Shown here: piece after piece, positions 36,795 to 47,000 of the stretch
Numbering within the stretch: the stretch's first letter is position 1
Layout of the letters: each line of letters opens with the position of its first letter
Assembly: GCF_022809715.1 (NCBI RefSeq)
Contig: NZ_CP094460.1
Location: 682,001 to 746,000, forward strand
Source: Burkholderia pyrrocinia
GTDB taxonomy: Bacteria; Pseudomonadota; Gammaproteobacteria; Burkholderiales; Burkholderiaceae
Direction of reading: 5' to 3'
Length of the DNA: 64,000 bases
Notes under the pieces: model-generated
Told to the model about the DNA's origin: nothing
Seen by the model: the letters and a program-made list of their open reading frames with translations, nothing else
The model's database searches: none
Translations under genes and position numbers: made by a program

Positions 36795-37897
36795 AACGCG
36801 ACACGACGCCCGGCGTGCAGCCGACCGCCGCCGACGCCCGCCGCGATGCGTGGTGGGCTCGCTTGCGGGCCGCGCCGCACGGCTACGACCTGTTCCAGGC
36901 GCTGCGCTGGCTCGACGCGCTGTCGCCCGGCCGCGCGCCGCTCGGCCATGCCGCGCGGCCGCGCGACGAGCCGGTGCGGCTCGGGCAGCAGCCGTCGCTC
37001 GCATTCGCGGCGTCGATGCTGGCCGGCGTGCACGAGAACGGAACCGCGCCGCCGCGCATCGCGATCCATGGTTTCGGGCTGTTCGGGCCGAACGGGCCAC
37101 TGCCGACGCACCTGACCGAATACGCGCACGAGCGCGCGGCGCAGCACGACGACCCGACCTTTGCCGCGTTCGCGGACCTGTTCCATCACCGGCTGATCCT
37201 GCTGTTCTACCGTGCGTGGGCCGACGCGCAGCCGACGGTGAGCCTCGATCGCCCGGAGCGCGCACGGTTCGACGGCTATATCGCGAGCCTGATCGGGCGC
37301 GCGGCGCACGGCGACAGGCCGGCCGCGCAAGCCGGTGCCTCGGCCACGGCAACCGCCGACACGCTCGCGCCGCATGCACGCTATTTCCATGCCGGCCATC
37401 TCGTGCGGCACACACGCAACCCGGAAGGGCTCGTGCAGATCCTGCGCCGGCATTTCGGCGTCGACGTGCGCATCGTCGAGCACGTGCCGCAGTGGGTCGC
37501 GATCGAGCGCTCGCAGCGCTGCACGATCCGCGCGACGCGGCCGACGTTGCGTGTCGGCGCCGTCGCGCTCGGCGTCGCGGTGCGCGATGCGCAGTCGCGT
37601 TTCCGGATCGTGCTCGGCCCGCTGTCGCTCGACGCCTACCGCGGCTTCCTGCCGGGCGGCCCGCATGCGCGGCAGCTTGCGCAATGGGTGCGCGAATACG
37701 TCGGCATCGAGTTCGACTGGGACGTGCAGCTCGAACTGGCCGCCGACGCGGTGCCGGCGATCGCGCTCGGCGCGCGGCAGGGGATCGGCCGCACCGCGTG
37801 GCTCGGGCAGCGGCTCGAACCGGGCCCCGCGCGCGACCTCGTCGTCCGCTACGACGTGCGGCGTGGCGGTGCCCCCCTTCATCGCGAAACCGCCTAA
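36791..37897 (+). CDS. tssG: Type VI baseplate protein TssG
   Basis: This 368-aa wedge protein pairs with two copies of TssF. Conserved blocks are YDLFQALRWLDALSPGRAPL, HGFGLFGPNGPLPTHLTEYA, the FHHRLILLFYRAWADAQPTV stretch and LGPLSLDAYRGFLPGG. The ATG at 36791 sits in the tssF stop. It runs almost directly into tssH, 12 bp further on, so the two are probably translated from one message. Confidence 0.95.
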   Translation: MKRDTTPGVQPTAADARRDAWWARLRAAPHGYDLFQALRWLDALSPGRAPLGHAARPRDEPVRLGQQPSLAFAASMLAGVHENGTAPPRIAIHGFGLFGPNGPLPTHLTEYAHERAAQHDDPTFAAFADLFHHRLILLFYRAWADAQPTVSLDRPERARFDGYIASLIGRAAHGDRPAAQAGASATATADTLAPHARYFHAGHLVRHTRNPEGLVQILRRHFGVDVRIVEHVPQWVAIERSQRCTIRATRPTLRVGAVALGVAVRDAQSRFRIVLGPLSLDAYRGFLPGGPHARQLAQWVREYVGIEFDWDVQLELAADAVPAIALGARQGIGRTAWLGQRLEPGPARDLVVRYDVRRGGAPLHRETA

Positions 37898-37909
37898 ACG
37901 GGAGCCGCC

Positions 37910-40561
37910 ATGTCCGATATCGGCCGCGTCAACCTGTTCGGAAAACTGAATCCGTTCCTCTACGAGACGCTCGAGCAGGCGACCGGGTTCTGCCGGCTGC
38001 GCGGCAATCCGTATGTCGAGCTCGCGCACTGGTTCAAGCAGATCCTGCAGCGGCCCGACGGCGACCTGCAGCGCGCGCTGCGCCGCTTCGACATCGACGA
38101 GGCCGCGATCGACCGCGCGCTGGTCACCGCGCTCGACCGGCTGCCGCGCGGCGCGGGCTCGGTGTCGGACCTGTCCGTGCACATCGACGACGCGGTCGAA
38201 CGCGCGTGGGTCTATGCGACGCTGAAATACGACGCGACACGGATTCGCGGCGCGGTGCTGCTGCTCGCGATCCTGAAGACACCGCAGTTGCGTAACGTGC
38301 TGATTGGTATCACGCGTGAATTCGAGCGCATCGTGCCTGATCTGCTCGCCGACGAACTCGAATCGATCGTCGAAGGCTCGCCCGAGGCACAACCGGCCGC
38401 GCAGGCTACGAAGGCTGGCAACGCGTTGCGCGCCGCGCCCGCCGACGACTCGGCGCTCGCACGCTTCGCCGTCGACCTGACCGCCCGCGCGCGGGCCGGC
38501 GAGATCGATCCCGTCGTCGGCCGCGACGCCGAGATCCGCCAGATCGTCGACATCCTGCTGCGCCGCCGCCAGAACAACCCGCTGCTGGTCGGAGAGGCCG
38601 GCGTCGGCAAAACAGCCGTCGCGGAAGGCTTCGCGCTGCGGATCGCTGCCGGCGACGTGCCGCCGTCGCTGCGCGACGTCGCGCTGTACCTGCTCGACAT
38701 CGGGTTGCTGCAGGCCGGTGCGAGCGTGAAGGGCGAGTTCGAGAGCCGGCTGCGCGGCGTGATCGACGAAGCGATGTCGTCCGAGCGACCGGCGATCCTG
38801 TTCATCGACGAAGTGCATACGCTCGTCGGCGCGGGCGGGGCGGCCGGCACCGGCGACGCCGCGAACCTGCTGAAACCCGCGCTCGCGCGCGGCCTGCTGC
38901 GCACGATCGGCGCGACCACGTGGTCCGAGTACAAGCAATACATCGAGAAGGACCCCGCGCTGACACGGCGCTTCCAGCTCGTGCACGTGCACGAACCGGA
39001 AGAAGCGGCCGCGCTGACCATGCTGCGCGGCCTCGCCGCGAAGCTCGAGGCCCATCACCGCGTACTCGTGCTCGACGACGCGCTGCAGGCCGCCGTCACG
39101 CTTTCGCACCGGTATATCCCCGCCCGGCAGTTGCCGGACAAGGCGATCAGCCTGCTCGATACGGCCTGCGCGCGCGTCGCCGTCAGCCAGCATGCGGTGC
39201 CCGCGCCGATCGAGGACGCGCGCCGCCGCATCGACAGCCTGCGTGTCGAGCAGGAGCGGATAGGGCGCGAATGCGCGCTCGGCACCGGCGACGCCGCGCG
39301 GCGCGACGCGATCGAGTCGGACATTGCCGCCGCGCAGGCCGCGCTCGACCAGCTCGACGTGCGCTGGCAAACCGAACGCAATGCATTGGCGGCGATCGTC
39401 GAATCGCGCACCGCGTTGCTCGACGACGATCCGTCGCGCGAACTCGACGCCGCCACGCGCGCCGATATCCAGGCACACCTCGCGACCGCGCAACAGGCGC
39501 TGGCCGACGTGCAGGGCGACGCGCCGCTCGTGCTGCCCGCCGTCGACACGCACGCGGTGGCGGCCGTGGTCGCCGACTGGACCGGCATTCCGCTCGGCCG
39601 GATGGTGCGCGACGAGACGCAAGCCGTGCTGAAGCTCGCCGATACGCTCGGCGAACGCGTCGTCGGCCAGCGGCATGCGGTCGAACTGATCGCGCAGCGC
39701 ATCCAGACCGCGCGCGCGAAACTCGACGATCCGACCAAGCCGCACGGCGTGTTCCTGCTGTGCGGCCCGTCCGGCGTCGGCAAGACCGAGACTGCGCTCG
39801 CGCTGGCCGACACGCTGTACGGCGGCGAGCACAACGCGATCACGATCAACATGAGCGAGTTCCAGGAGGCGCATACCGTATCGACGCTGAAGGGCGCGCC
39901 GCCCGGTTATGTCGGCTACGGGCAGGGCGGCGTACTCACCGAGGCCGTGCGCCGCCGGCCATACAGCGTCGTCCTGCTCGACGAGATCGAGAAGGCGCAC
40001 CGCGACGTGCACGAGATTTTCTTCCAGGTGTTCGACAAGGGCTGGATGGAGGACGGCGAGGGGCGCGACATCGATTTCCGGCACACGGTGATCCTGCTGA
40101 CGTCGAACGTCGGCGCCGATCGCGTGATGCAGCTCTGCCGCGACCCCGAGCGCCTGCCCGACGTACAGACGCTTGCCGATGCGCTGCGCGCGCCGCTGCT
40201 CGACGTGTTCCCGGCCCCGCTGCTCGGCCGGCTGACCGTCGTGCCGTATTACCCGCTCACCGATGCGACGCTCGCGCGGATCGTTGCGTTGCAGTTGCGG
40301 CGGATCGAGAAGCGGATCGACGCGCATCACGGCATCCGGCTGCGCTGCACCGACGCGGCGACCGCGCTGATCGTCGAGCGCTGCCGGACGATCGAATCCG
40401 GCGGCCGGATGGTCGACGCGATCCTCACGCACACCGTGATGCCGCGCATCGGCCGCGCGATCCTGCAGGCCACGCTCGAAGGCCGCGCGTTGTCGTCGAT
40501 CGAGGTCAGCGCGGCCGACGGCGAATTCGCTTACCGGTTCGACGAGGAGGCAACGACGTGA
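37910..40561 (+). CDS. tssH: Type VI AAA+ ATPase TssH (ClpV)
   Basis: ClpV disassembles the contracted sheath. The 883-aa protein has the Clp N domain, a first AAA+ module with Walker A GEAGVGKT near residue 229 and Walker B AILFIDEVHTLVGAGG, a ClpB-like middle domain, and a second module with GPSGVGKTE near 619 and SVVLLDEIEKAHRDV. All ATPase motifs are intact. AGGAG upstream of the ATG and overlap with vgrG by 4 bp (GTGA) place it in the operon. Confidence 0.96.
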   Translation: MSDIGRVNLFGKLNPFLYETLEQATGFCRLRGNPYVELAHWFKQILQRPDGDLQRALRRFDIDEAAIDRALVTALDRLPRGAGSVSDLSVHIDDAVERAWVYATLKYDATRIRGAVLLLAILKTPQLRNVLIGITREFERIVPDLLADELESIVEGSPEAQPAAQATKAGNALRAAPADDSALARFAVDLTARARAGEIDPVVGRDAEIRQIVDILLRRRQNNPLLVGEAGVGKTAVAEGFALRIAAGDVPPSLRDVALYLLDIGLLQAGASVKGEFESRLRGVIDEAMSSERPAILFIDEVHTLVGAGGAAGTGDAANLLKPALARGLLRTIGATTWSEYKQYIEKDPALTRRFQLVHVHEPEEAAALTMLRGLAAKLEAHHRVLVLDDALQAAVTLSHRYIPARQLPDKAISLLDTACARVAVSQHAVPAPIEDARRRIDSLRVEQERIGRECALGTGDAARRDAIESDIAAAQAALDQLDVRWQTERNALAAIVESRTALLDDDPSRELDAATRADIQAHLATAQQALADVQGDAPLVLPAVDTHAVAAVVADWTGIPLGRMVRDETQAVLKLADTLGERVVGQRHAVELIAQRIQTARAKLDDPTKPHGVFLLCGPSGVGKTETALALADTLYGGEHNAITINMSEFQEAHTVSTLKGAPPGYVGYGQGGVLTEAVRRRPYSVVLLDEIEKAHRDVHEIFFQVFDKGWMEDGEGRDIDFRHTVILLTSNVGADRVMQLCRDPERLPDVQTLADALRAPLLDVFPAPLLGRLTVVPYYPLTDATLARIVALQLRRIEKRIDAHHGIRLRCTDAATALIVERCRTIESGGRMVDAILTHTVMPRIGRAILQATLEGRALSSIEVSAADGEFAYRFDEEATT

Positions 40562-42762
40562 ATCGCGTATTCACTCTCGACAGCCCGCACGGCGACGACC
40601 TGAAATTCCACACGCTCGACGGCAGCGACGAGCTCGGCCGGCTGTTCGAATTCCGGATCGAGGCGCTGGCGGACAGCCATAGCCTGTCGTTGAAGGACAT
40701 GCTCGGCAAGCCTGTGACCGTCCGGATCGAACAGCAGGACCAGTCGACGCGCTACCTGAACGGGATCGTTGCGCGCGCATCGCTTGCGGGCAGGCGTGCC
40801 GAGCGGCACTACGGCTACGAGCTGGTCGTGCGCCCATGGCTGTGGCTCGCGACGCGCCGGTCCGATTGCCGGATCTTCCAGAACAAGACCGTGCCCGAGA
40901 TCGTGCAGGAGGTGCTGTCGACGTACGGCTTTCCGATCGAGAACCACCTCGCCGAATCGTATGTGCCGCGCGAGTATTGCGTGCAGTACAACGAAACGGA
41001 TGCCGCGTTCGTGTCGCGGCTGATGGAGTTCGAGGGCATCTATTACTGGTTCCGGCACGCCGAGGACACGCATACGCTGATGCTGAGCGACGCGATGTCG
41101 TCGCATACGGCGCTGCCCGGCTACGAGACGATTCCGTACATCGCGCGCGACCGCACCGCGATCGCCGACGAAGAGCACATCGACGGCTGGCTGCCTGCGC
41201 AGGAGGTGAGCGTCGGCAAGCACCAGACCACCGACTACGACTATACGAAGCCGCGCGCCGATCTTTCATCGCAGAAGGTCGATCCGCGCGGCCACGATCA
41301 CGATGGCTTCGCGTCGTTCGAGTGGCCGGGCGGCTATCGCGACGATGCGCCCGGCGCGCATTACAGCCGCGTGCGGCTCGAGGAACAGCAGGCCGAGCAC
41401 GAACGCGCGAGTGCCGATACGGATGTGCGCGGCGCCGCGCCGGGTTATCTGTTTACGCTCGCGCATTGCCCGCGTGCCGACCAGAACCGCGAGTACCTGA
41501 TCGTGCGGTGCCAGTACCGCTTTCAGGAGAACGCTTATGCGAGCGATCAGGGCGCGGAGGCTGTGGTGCATCAGACGATGATGCTCGTGCAGCCGTCGAG
41601 TTTGCCTTTCCGGTCGCCGCGTGAGACGCCGCGGCCGCGGACCAACGGGCCGCAGACGGCGACCGTCGTCGGGCCGCCGGGTGAGGAAATCTGGACCGAT
41701 CAATACGGGCGCGTGAAGCTGCAGTTCCGGTGGGACAGGTATGGACAGAGCAACCAGGATTCGTCGTGCTGGGTGCGAGTGTCGAGCCCGTGGGCCGGCG
41801 GTGGATTCGGAGGGGTACAGATTCCGCGTGTGGGCGATGAGGTCGTGGTCGATTTTCTCAACGGTGATCCGGATGAGCCGATCGTGACGGGGCGCGTTTA
41901 TAACGGCGAGAAGATGCCGCCGTGGGGGCTGCCGGGGAGTGCGACGCAGAGCGGGCTGCTGTCGCGGTCGTCGCCGGGCGGGACGACCGAGCATGCGAAT
42001 GCGTTCCGCTTCGAGGACAAGAAGGGCGCTGAGCAGCTGTGGATGCATGCGGAACGGAATTTCGATGCGGAGACGGAGGCCGATCATTCGCTTTCTGTGG
42101 GGAACAACCATACGCATACGGTCGGCAACGACGAAACGATGCAGGTGAAGAACAACCGGCAACGGAGTGTCGGGCAGAACGAGACGGTGAATATCGGGCA
42201 GAACCGGGTTGCACAGATTGGGGCGAACGAGACGCATGGGGTTGTCGGGAATCGAACGCGGACGGTCGGACAAAACGAAACCGTGACGATTGCCGCCAAT
42301 CGCGACGCGACCATCGGCGGCATTCACAACGAGACGGTTGCGAAGGGCAAGACGGAAACGATCGGCGAAGGCAAGACGCTGAACGTCGGACAGCTTTATC
42401 AAACGACATCGCAAGACATGAAGACGCTGGTTGCAGCATCGCATACCGAGGAAATCGGTGCGCGCACGTCGACGATTACGAACGCGCATACGCTCACGGT
42501 CGGCGGTGAACACACCGTCAGCGTCGGCGCGAACCATACGACGAGCGTGCGGCATCAGGTGCTCGTCAATGCCGGCGACCAGCTTGCGCTCGTCTGCGGG
42601 AAGTCGAGCATCGTGATGATGAGCAATGGCACGATCACGATTCAAGGTGTCAACGTCGCATCGACCGGCACGGACACCCACAGCGTGAACGGCAAGACGG
42701 TGACGTCGTCGGCGACGGGCGAGCATACGGTCGAAGGCACGATCCTGAAACTGAATCCGTGA
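40558..42762 (+). CDS. vgrG: Type VI spike protein VgrG
   Basis: The trimeric spike protein starts with GTG at 40558, which overlaps the tssH stop and has GGAGG 7 bp upstream. The 734-aa product has a gp27-like base (RLFEFRIEALADSHS, YCVQYNETDAAFVSRLMEFE), a gp5 OB fold (DQYGRVKLQFRWDRYGQSNQ, SSPWAGGGFGGVQIPRVGDE) and, from about residue 509, a long beta-helical needle of degenerate Asn/Thr/Val repeats (HTHTVGNDETMQV, RTRTVGQNETVTI). No effector domain is fused at the C terminus. It probably carries the Rhs effector encoded two genes downstream. Confidence 0.95.
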   Translation: MNRVFTLDSPHGDDLKFHTLDGSDELGRLFEFRIEALADSHSLSLKDMLGKPVTVRIEQQDQSTRYLNGIVARASLAGRRAERHYGYELVVRPWLWLATRRSDCRIFQNKTVPEIVQEVLSTYGFPIENHLAESYVPREYCVQYNETDAAFVSRLMEFEGIYYWFRHAEDTHTLMLSDAMSSHTALPGYETIPYIARDRTAIADEEHIDGWLPAQEVSVGKHQTTDYDYTKPRADLSSQKVDPRGHDHDGFASFEWPGGYRDDAPGAHYSRVRLEEQQAEHERASADTDVRGAAPGYLFTLAHCPRADQNREYLIVRCQYRFQENAYASDQGAEAVVHQTMMLVQPSSLPFRSPRETPRPRTNGPQTATVVGPPGEEIWTDQYGRVKLQFRWDRYGQSNQDSSCWVRVSSPWAGGGFGGVQIPRVGDEVVVDFLNGDPDEPIVTGRVYNGEKMPPWGLPGSATQSGLLSRSSPGGTTEHANAFRFEDKKGAEQLWMHAERNFDAETEADHSLSVGNNHTHTVGNDETMQVKNNRQRSVGQNETVNIGQNRVAQIGANETHGVVGNRTRTVGQNETVTIAANRDATIGGIHNETVAKGKTETIGEGKTLNVGQLYQTTSQDMKTLVAASHTEEIGARTSTITNAHTLTVGGEHTVSVGANHTTSVRHQVLVNAGDQLALVCGKSSIVMMSNGTITIQGVNVASTGTDTHSVNGKTVTSSATGEHTVEGTILKLNP

Positions 42763-42777
42763 CGGAGGTTCGCACGA

Positions 42778-44043
42778 ATGCAGAACTGGCAGCCGACCAA
42801 TCCGGTGGAGCGCAGGTTCATGGACGCGCATACGGACTGGATGAGTTTCGCGAAGGAACGCGACGGACGATTGATGATCTGGCAGACCGATGAGACGGAT
42901 GCGCAGCTCGTGCGGCTGTATTTCCAGGTTCAGGATGAAACGTCGTGCGCGGTCAGGACGATGCGTGCGTCGTTCGTCAATGAATCGAGCTATGCGAAGG
43001 CGCTGACGGACGAGCTCATTGCGTTCTACGACAGCCGGCGTGAGGCGTCCGATGCGCAAGGCGTGCGAGCCGACTGGCAAGCGCCGTACGACGATGGCAA
43101 GAATCCTTTGCTGTATCTGTTCACGGTTGCCGACAGCCTGATGCAGCACCATCCGGATGTTTTTCCGTCGATGGTCTTCGTGCTGGAGCCGGCGAAAGTG
43201 CGGGATGACGCGGCATGGGTGCAGTGGATCGATGGCTTGCTGACGATCATTGCGGTCGCTCCGCAGCTTGGCGAGCGCGTGCGCTTTGTCGTGCCGCGTA
43301 TCGATATCGCGCCGTTTGCAGCGTTGATGCAACGGCATCGGGCTGCGGTGCGCGTTGTACAAGGCAAGTATTCGATGGCGAGCGTGCCGCGCGAATTGCT
43401 GGCGGAATCGGGCGAGCGCGGGCCGAGTGGTGAGTTTAGACGGCATTTCGTGATGCTGACCGAGACGATCGAAGGCGGTAACCCGTCGCGGCTCGAAGAA
43501 TTGCGTGCGGCTGCGCTGAAGGTCGCGGAACGCGAGCAGTGGTTTGATCAGTGTGTCGTCGTGCATTTGATTGCCGGTGCTGCGTATCTGAAGTGGCGCG
43601 ATCGGGAGCGCGCGATCGATGCTTATCGGAGCGCGGCCAGCAGCGGGATGCGTGCGGTTGAGGCCGGGCATCCGGCGGGGCACAAGCTTGTTGCAAACGG
43701 GTTGTTCGGCGAGGCGAGCGTGCATCTGACGCACAAGGATTACGCGCACTCGGCGTATTGCTATGAGCGTGCGGCGGCGTCGACCACGGCTGCAAAGGAC
43801 GGGCTGATGACGGTCGAGGCGTGGCGCATGAGCGCCGTGTGCTGGGAGCGGGCAGGGGAGCGCGAGCATGCGCTGGAGGCGGGATTCAATGCACTCGATG
43901 CGGGATTGATGATCGACGAGCCGATGCGCGCGAACAGCAACCTGCCGCTCGTCGTCGAGTGGATGGTCTCGCAGTTGGGTTCAATGGACCGGCGGCGCAA
44001 TGCGCTCAGCGAGAAGGTCGCTGCGTTGCGTGGCGGACGCTGA
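42778..44043 (+). CDS. Unrecognised protein between vgrG and rhs; candidate adaptor
   Basis: I do not recognise this 421-aa family. It is not visibly an EagR (DUF1795), Tap (DUF4123) or DUF2169 adaptor. The N-terminal half is mixed alpha/beta (DGRLMIWQTDETDAQLVRLY), and the C-terminal 150 residues look like helical TPR pairs (AAYLKWRDRERAIDAYRSAA, then FGEASVHLTHKDYAHSAYCY). There is no signal peptide or membrane helix. It is 15 bp after vgrG and 14 bp before rhs, the position of effector-loading chaperones, so a role in delivering the Rhs protein is inferred. Confidence 0.75.
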   Translation: MQNWQPTNPVERRFMDAHTDWMSFAKERDGRLMIWQTDETDAQLVRLYFQVQDETSCAVRTMRASFVNESSYAKALTDELIAFYDSRREASDAQGVRADWQAPYDDGKNPLLYLFTVADSLMQHHPDVFPSMVFVLEPAKVRDDAAWVQWIDGLLTIIAVAPQLGERVRFVVPRIDIAPFAALMQRHRAAVRVVQGKYSMASVPRELLAESGERGPSGEFRRHFVMLTETIEGGNPSRLEELRAAALKVAEREQWFDQCVVVHLIAGAAYLKWRDRERAIDAYRSAASSGMRAVEAGHPAGHKLVANGLFGEASVHLTHKDYAHSAYCYERAAASTTAAKDGLMTVEAWRMSAVCWERAGEREHALEAGFNALDAGLMIDEPMRANSNLPLVVEWMVSQLGSMDRRRNALSEKVAALRGGR

Positions 44044-44057
44044 GCGGGGAGGGCGAC

Positions 44058-47000
44058 GTGGGACTGCTGGCGGTCAAGCATCTGGATCCTGTCGTCGGGA
44101 TCGACGTCCACTCCGTATTGGTCGCTCCGAGTCCGACGCCCGTATTCCTGCCGCATCCGCATGTCGGGTTCATGCTCGATTTGCGCGAGTATGTCGAGGC
44201 GGCGAAGGGCGTGGTCGGCAGCATTGCGATGGCGATTGTCCAGGAGAAGGTAAGTGAGTATCTCGAGGATCATCCGGACGTCGTAAAAAAGCTCGACGAT
44301 GCCGCCGAGTTCGCATCGGGGAAGCTGACGGATATCCAGGACAACGCGATCGTTGCGGAGGGGCTGAAACTCGAGCAGCAAGCCGCGGCACTACAGAGCA
44401 GCATTGGAAGCGTGCTCGGCGCAGGCGTCGGAATGGGAGGCGCCGCCGGCAGGCCGATATTCGTGAACGGCTTGATGCGGGCCACGGTCGGAACGCATTC
44501 GTATCACGTTCCGGGGCTGCATTTTCCGCTCGGGGAGTCGTTTGCACCTCCGCCGGCGCCGGATCCCATCCCTTCGGACGACGCGGAGTCGTACATGGGC
44601 AGCCGGACGGTACTGGCCAACAACGATCCGATGTCGTTCATGGCGCTACCGGCGTTGAGCTGCTGGTCGATCGGCATGGAGCCGCCCGGTCACAACAGCG
44701 CGCATACGGAGCGGACTTATCCGTCCATGCCGAGTTCGGTGATGCTGCCGATTCCGGCAGGGCGTCCGGTGATGGTCGGCGGGCCGCCGGTCATGAATAT
44801 GGCTGCGGCGGCGAAGGGGTTGTTCAAGGCGTTTCAAGGGTCGAAGTGGGCGAAGGCGCTGGCGGACAAGCTGAATTTGAAATCGGGATTCTTGCGGTGC
44901 AAGGTGCTCGATGCGGAACCCGTCGATTCGACCACCGGCGAGGTGATCGTCCATCAGCACGATTTCACAGTGGCCGGACGCCTGCCGCTCGTCTGGGAGC
45001 GCTACTACGCGAGTCACGATATGCATTGCGGCGCCGTCGGCATGGGTTGGCGGACACCCGCCGACATCCGGCTCGAACTGACGCGGAACGGAGATTCGGT
45101 CGGGGTCGCTGCGTATTTCCCCGATCACGCAACCGCTTTCGATGCGATGCCGGACGCACCGGGATGGGCAGCACACGTCCATGACTGGCAATATGGCCAT
45201 GCCCTGTATCGACGGGACGCGTGGCTCGTCCTGCGCACACGTACCGGAATCGAACATGTATTCGCGTTGCCCGCCGGATGGCAACGCGCGGTGACGGAGC
45301 TTGTGGAAAACGCTGCGCTGGCGCTCCCTCTCAACAGAATGACCGACCGCCACGGGAATGCCTGGGCGTTCGAGTACGGGCCGGAAAGCAGCCTCGTGCG
45401 CGTGGTCGAGTGGAAGGGCGAGGAGGCGAGCGGGCGCGTGATCGAATGCGACACGCACGCAGGCCAACTCGCCGCGCTGACGCTGGTCGACAGCGAGGGG
45501 CTCGGACATCCACTCGTCCGCTACGAGCACGACCGGAACCGCAATCTGGTTTCAGCCCTCGACGCCATGGGCCAGCCGCATCGATTTGCGTATGCCGACG
45601 ATCATCGGATGGTCCATCACGCGAGCCCCCGCGGAATCTCTTTCTGTTATAGCTATCGCCCGCGTCGCGACGGAGTGTGGCGAGTCGAGCGGGCGTGGGG
45701 CGAGGATGGACTGTTCGATTACCGCTTTTCCTACGATATCGACCATCGCGAAACGCGGATCACCGATTCGATCGGGAACCTAACGATCCTGCAGACGAAC
45801 GAGCGCGGTCTGCCCGTCGTGCGGATCGATCCACTTGGAGGGGTAACGAGTTACCGATACGACGCGCACGGGCGCACGAACGGCGTCACCGATCCCGCAG
45901 CGCGAACATCCACATGGGAGTATGACGCGTACGGCAATTTGCTTGGCCATACGTTTTCGGACGGGAGCGCTGTGCGTGCCGAGTACGACGCGGACCATCG
46001 ACCGGTGTGCCTGACCGCCCCGGGCGACAGGCAGTGGCGCTATGCATGGGACGAGCACGGCAAGCTGATCGAGCAAACCACACCCGGGCACGCAAGCTCA
46101 CGATACGACTACAACCGTCATGGGCAACTTGCATCGCATACGGGGCCGCGAGGAGCGGTGACGCACTTCGACTACGATCGTGATGGCAATCTGGCGGAAA
46201 TCGCCGACGCGCTCGGCCGGCGCACCCGCTACCTCCATGATGCACGGGCCAATATCATCCAGACCGTCAGTGCAATGGGGCAGGTGAGCTGCTACGAATA
46301 CGATCGAAACGGTAACCTGACGCGGGCAATCGAGCCGGGTGGACAGGAAATCCGTTGTACTTACGATGCCGACGGAAACCTGACGCACTTTCGCGATCCG
46401 AATGGCCAGCTCACGCAACTGGAGTATGGCGCGTTGGGCCAGATCAGCAAGAGGGTGGCGCCTGACGGGGGCGTTGTGGAGTATCGGTATGACACCGAGC
46501 AGCGGCTGATTGGCGTCGCCAACGAACGCGGCGAACTGTATCGATTCAAACGCGATGCCGTCGGCCGGATCGTCGAGGAGACGGACTACTGGGGGCAGAC
46601 GCGATGCTACCGGTACGGGATATCAGGTGAACTGCTCCACAGCGTCGATCCGCTGGGACAGGCCATCGAATACCGGTACGACCGATCCGGCCGCCTCGTT
46701 CAGAAACGTGCGACGACCCCCGGGCATGATGACGGCGTGCGCACGGACAGCTTCGCGTACGGTCCGCACGGCGATCTGGTACTGGCACGGAATCCGGCCG
46801 GCCGCGTCGAATTTTGCTATGACGCGGATGGCTGGGTAATCGAGGAACGTCAGAGCGACGACACGCAGGGCGATATCTTCACGATCGCAAGCACTTATGA
46901 CGCATCCGGCAACCGGACCGAACGCAAAACCCGACTCGCTGCGGGCGGCGAGGTCGTCGAGCATGTCGTGCGCTACGAGTACGACACATTGAACGCGGTC

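Noticed and set aside
36224..40432. A 1,402-codon minus-strand frame opposite tssG and tssH
   Set aside because: Antisense shadow. Both plus-strand genes are full length with family motifs, and the shadow shows none.
42085..42740. Regular repeats that might suggest a CRISPR or tandem DNA repeat
   Set aside because: The periodicity is at protein level in the VgrG needle, with degenerate DNA repeats in frame and no spacers.
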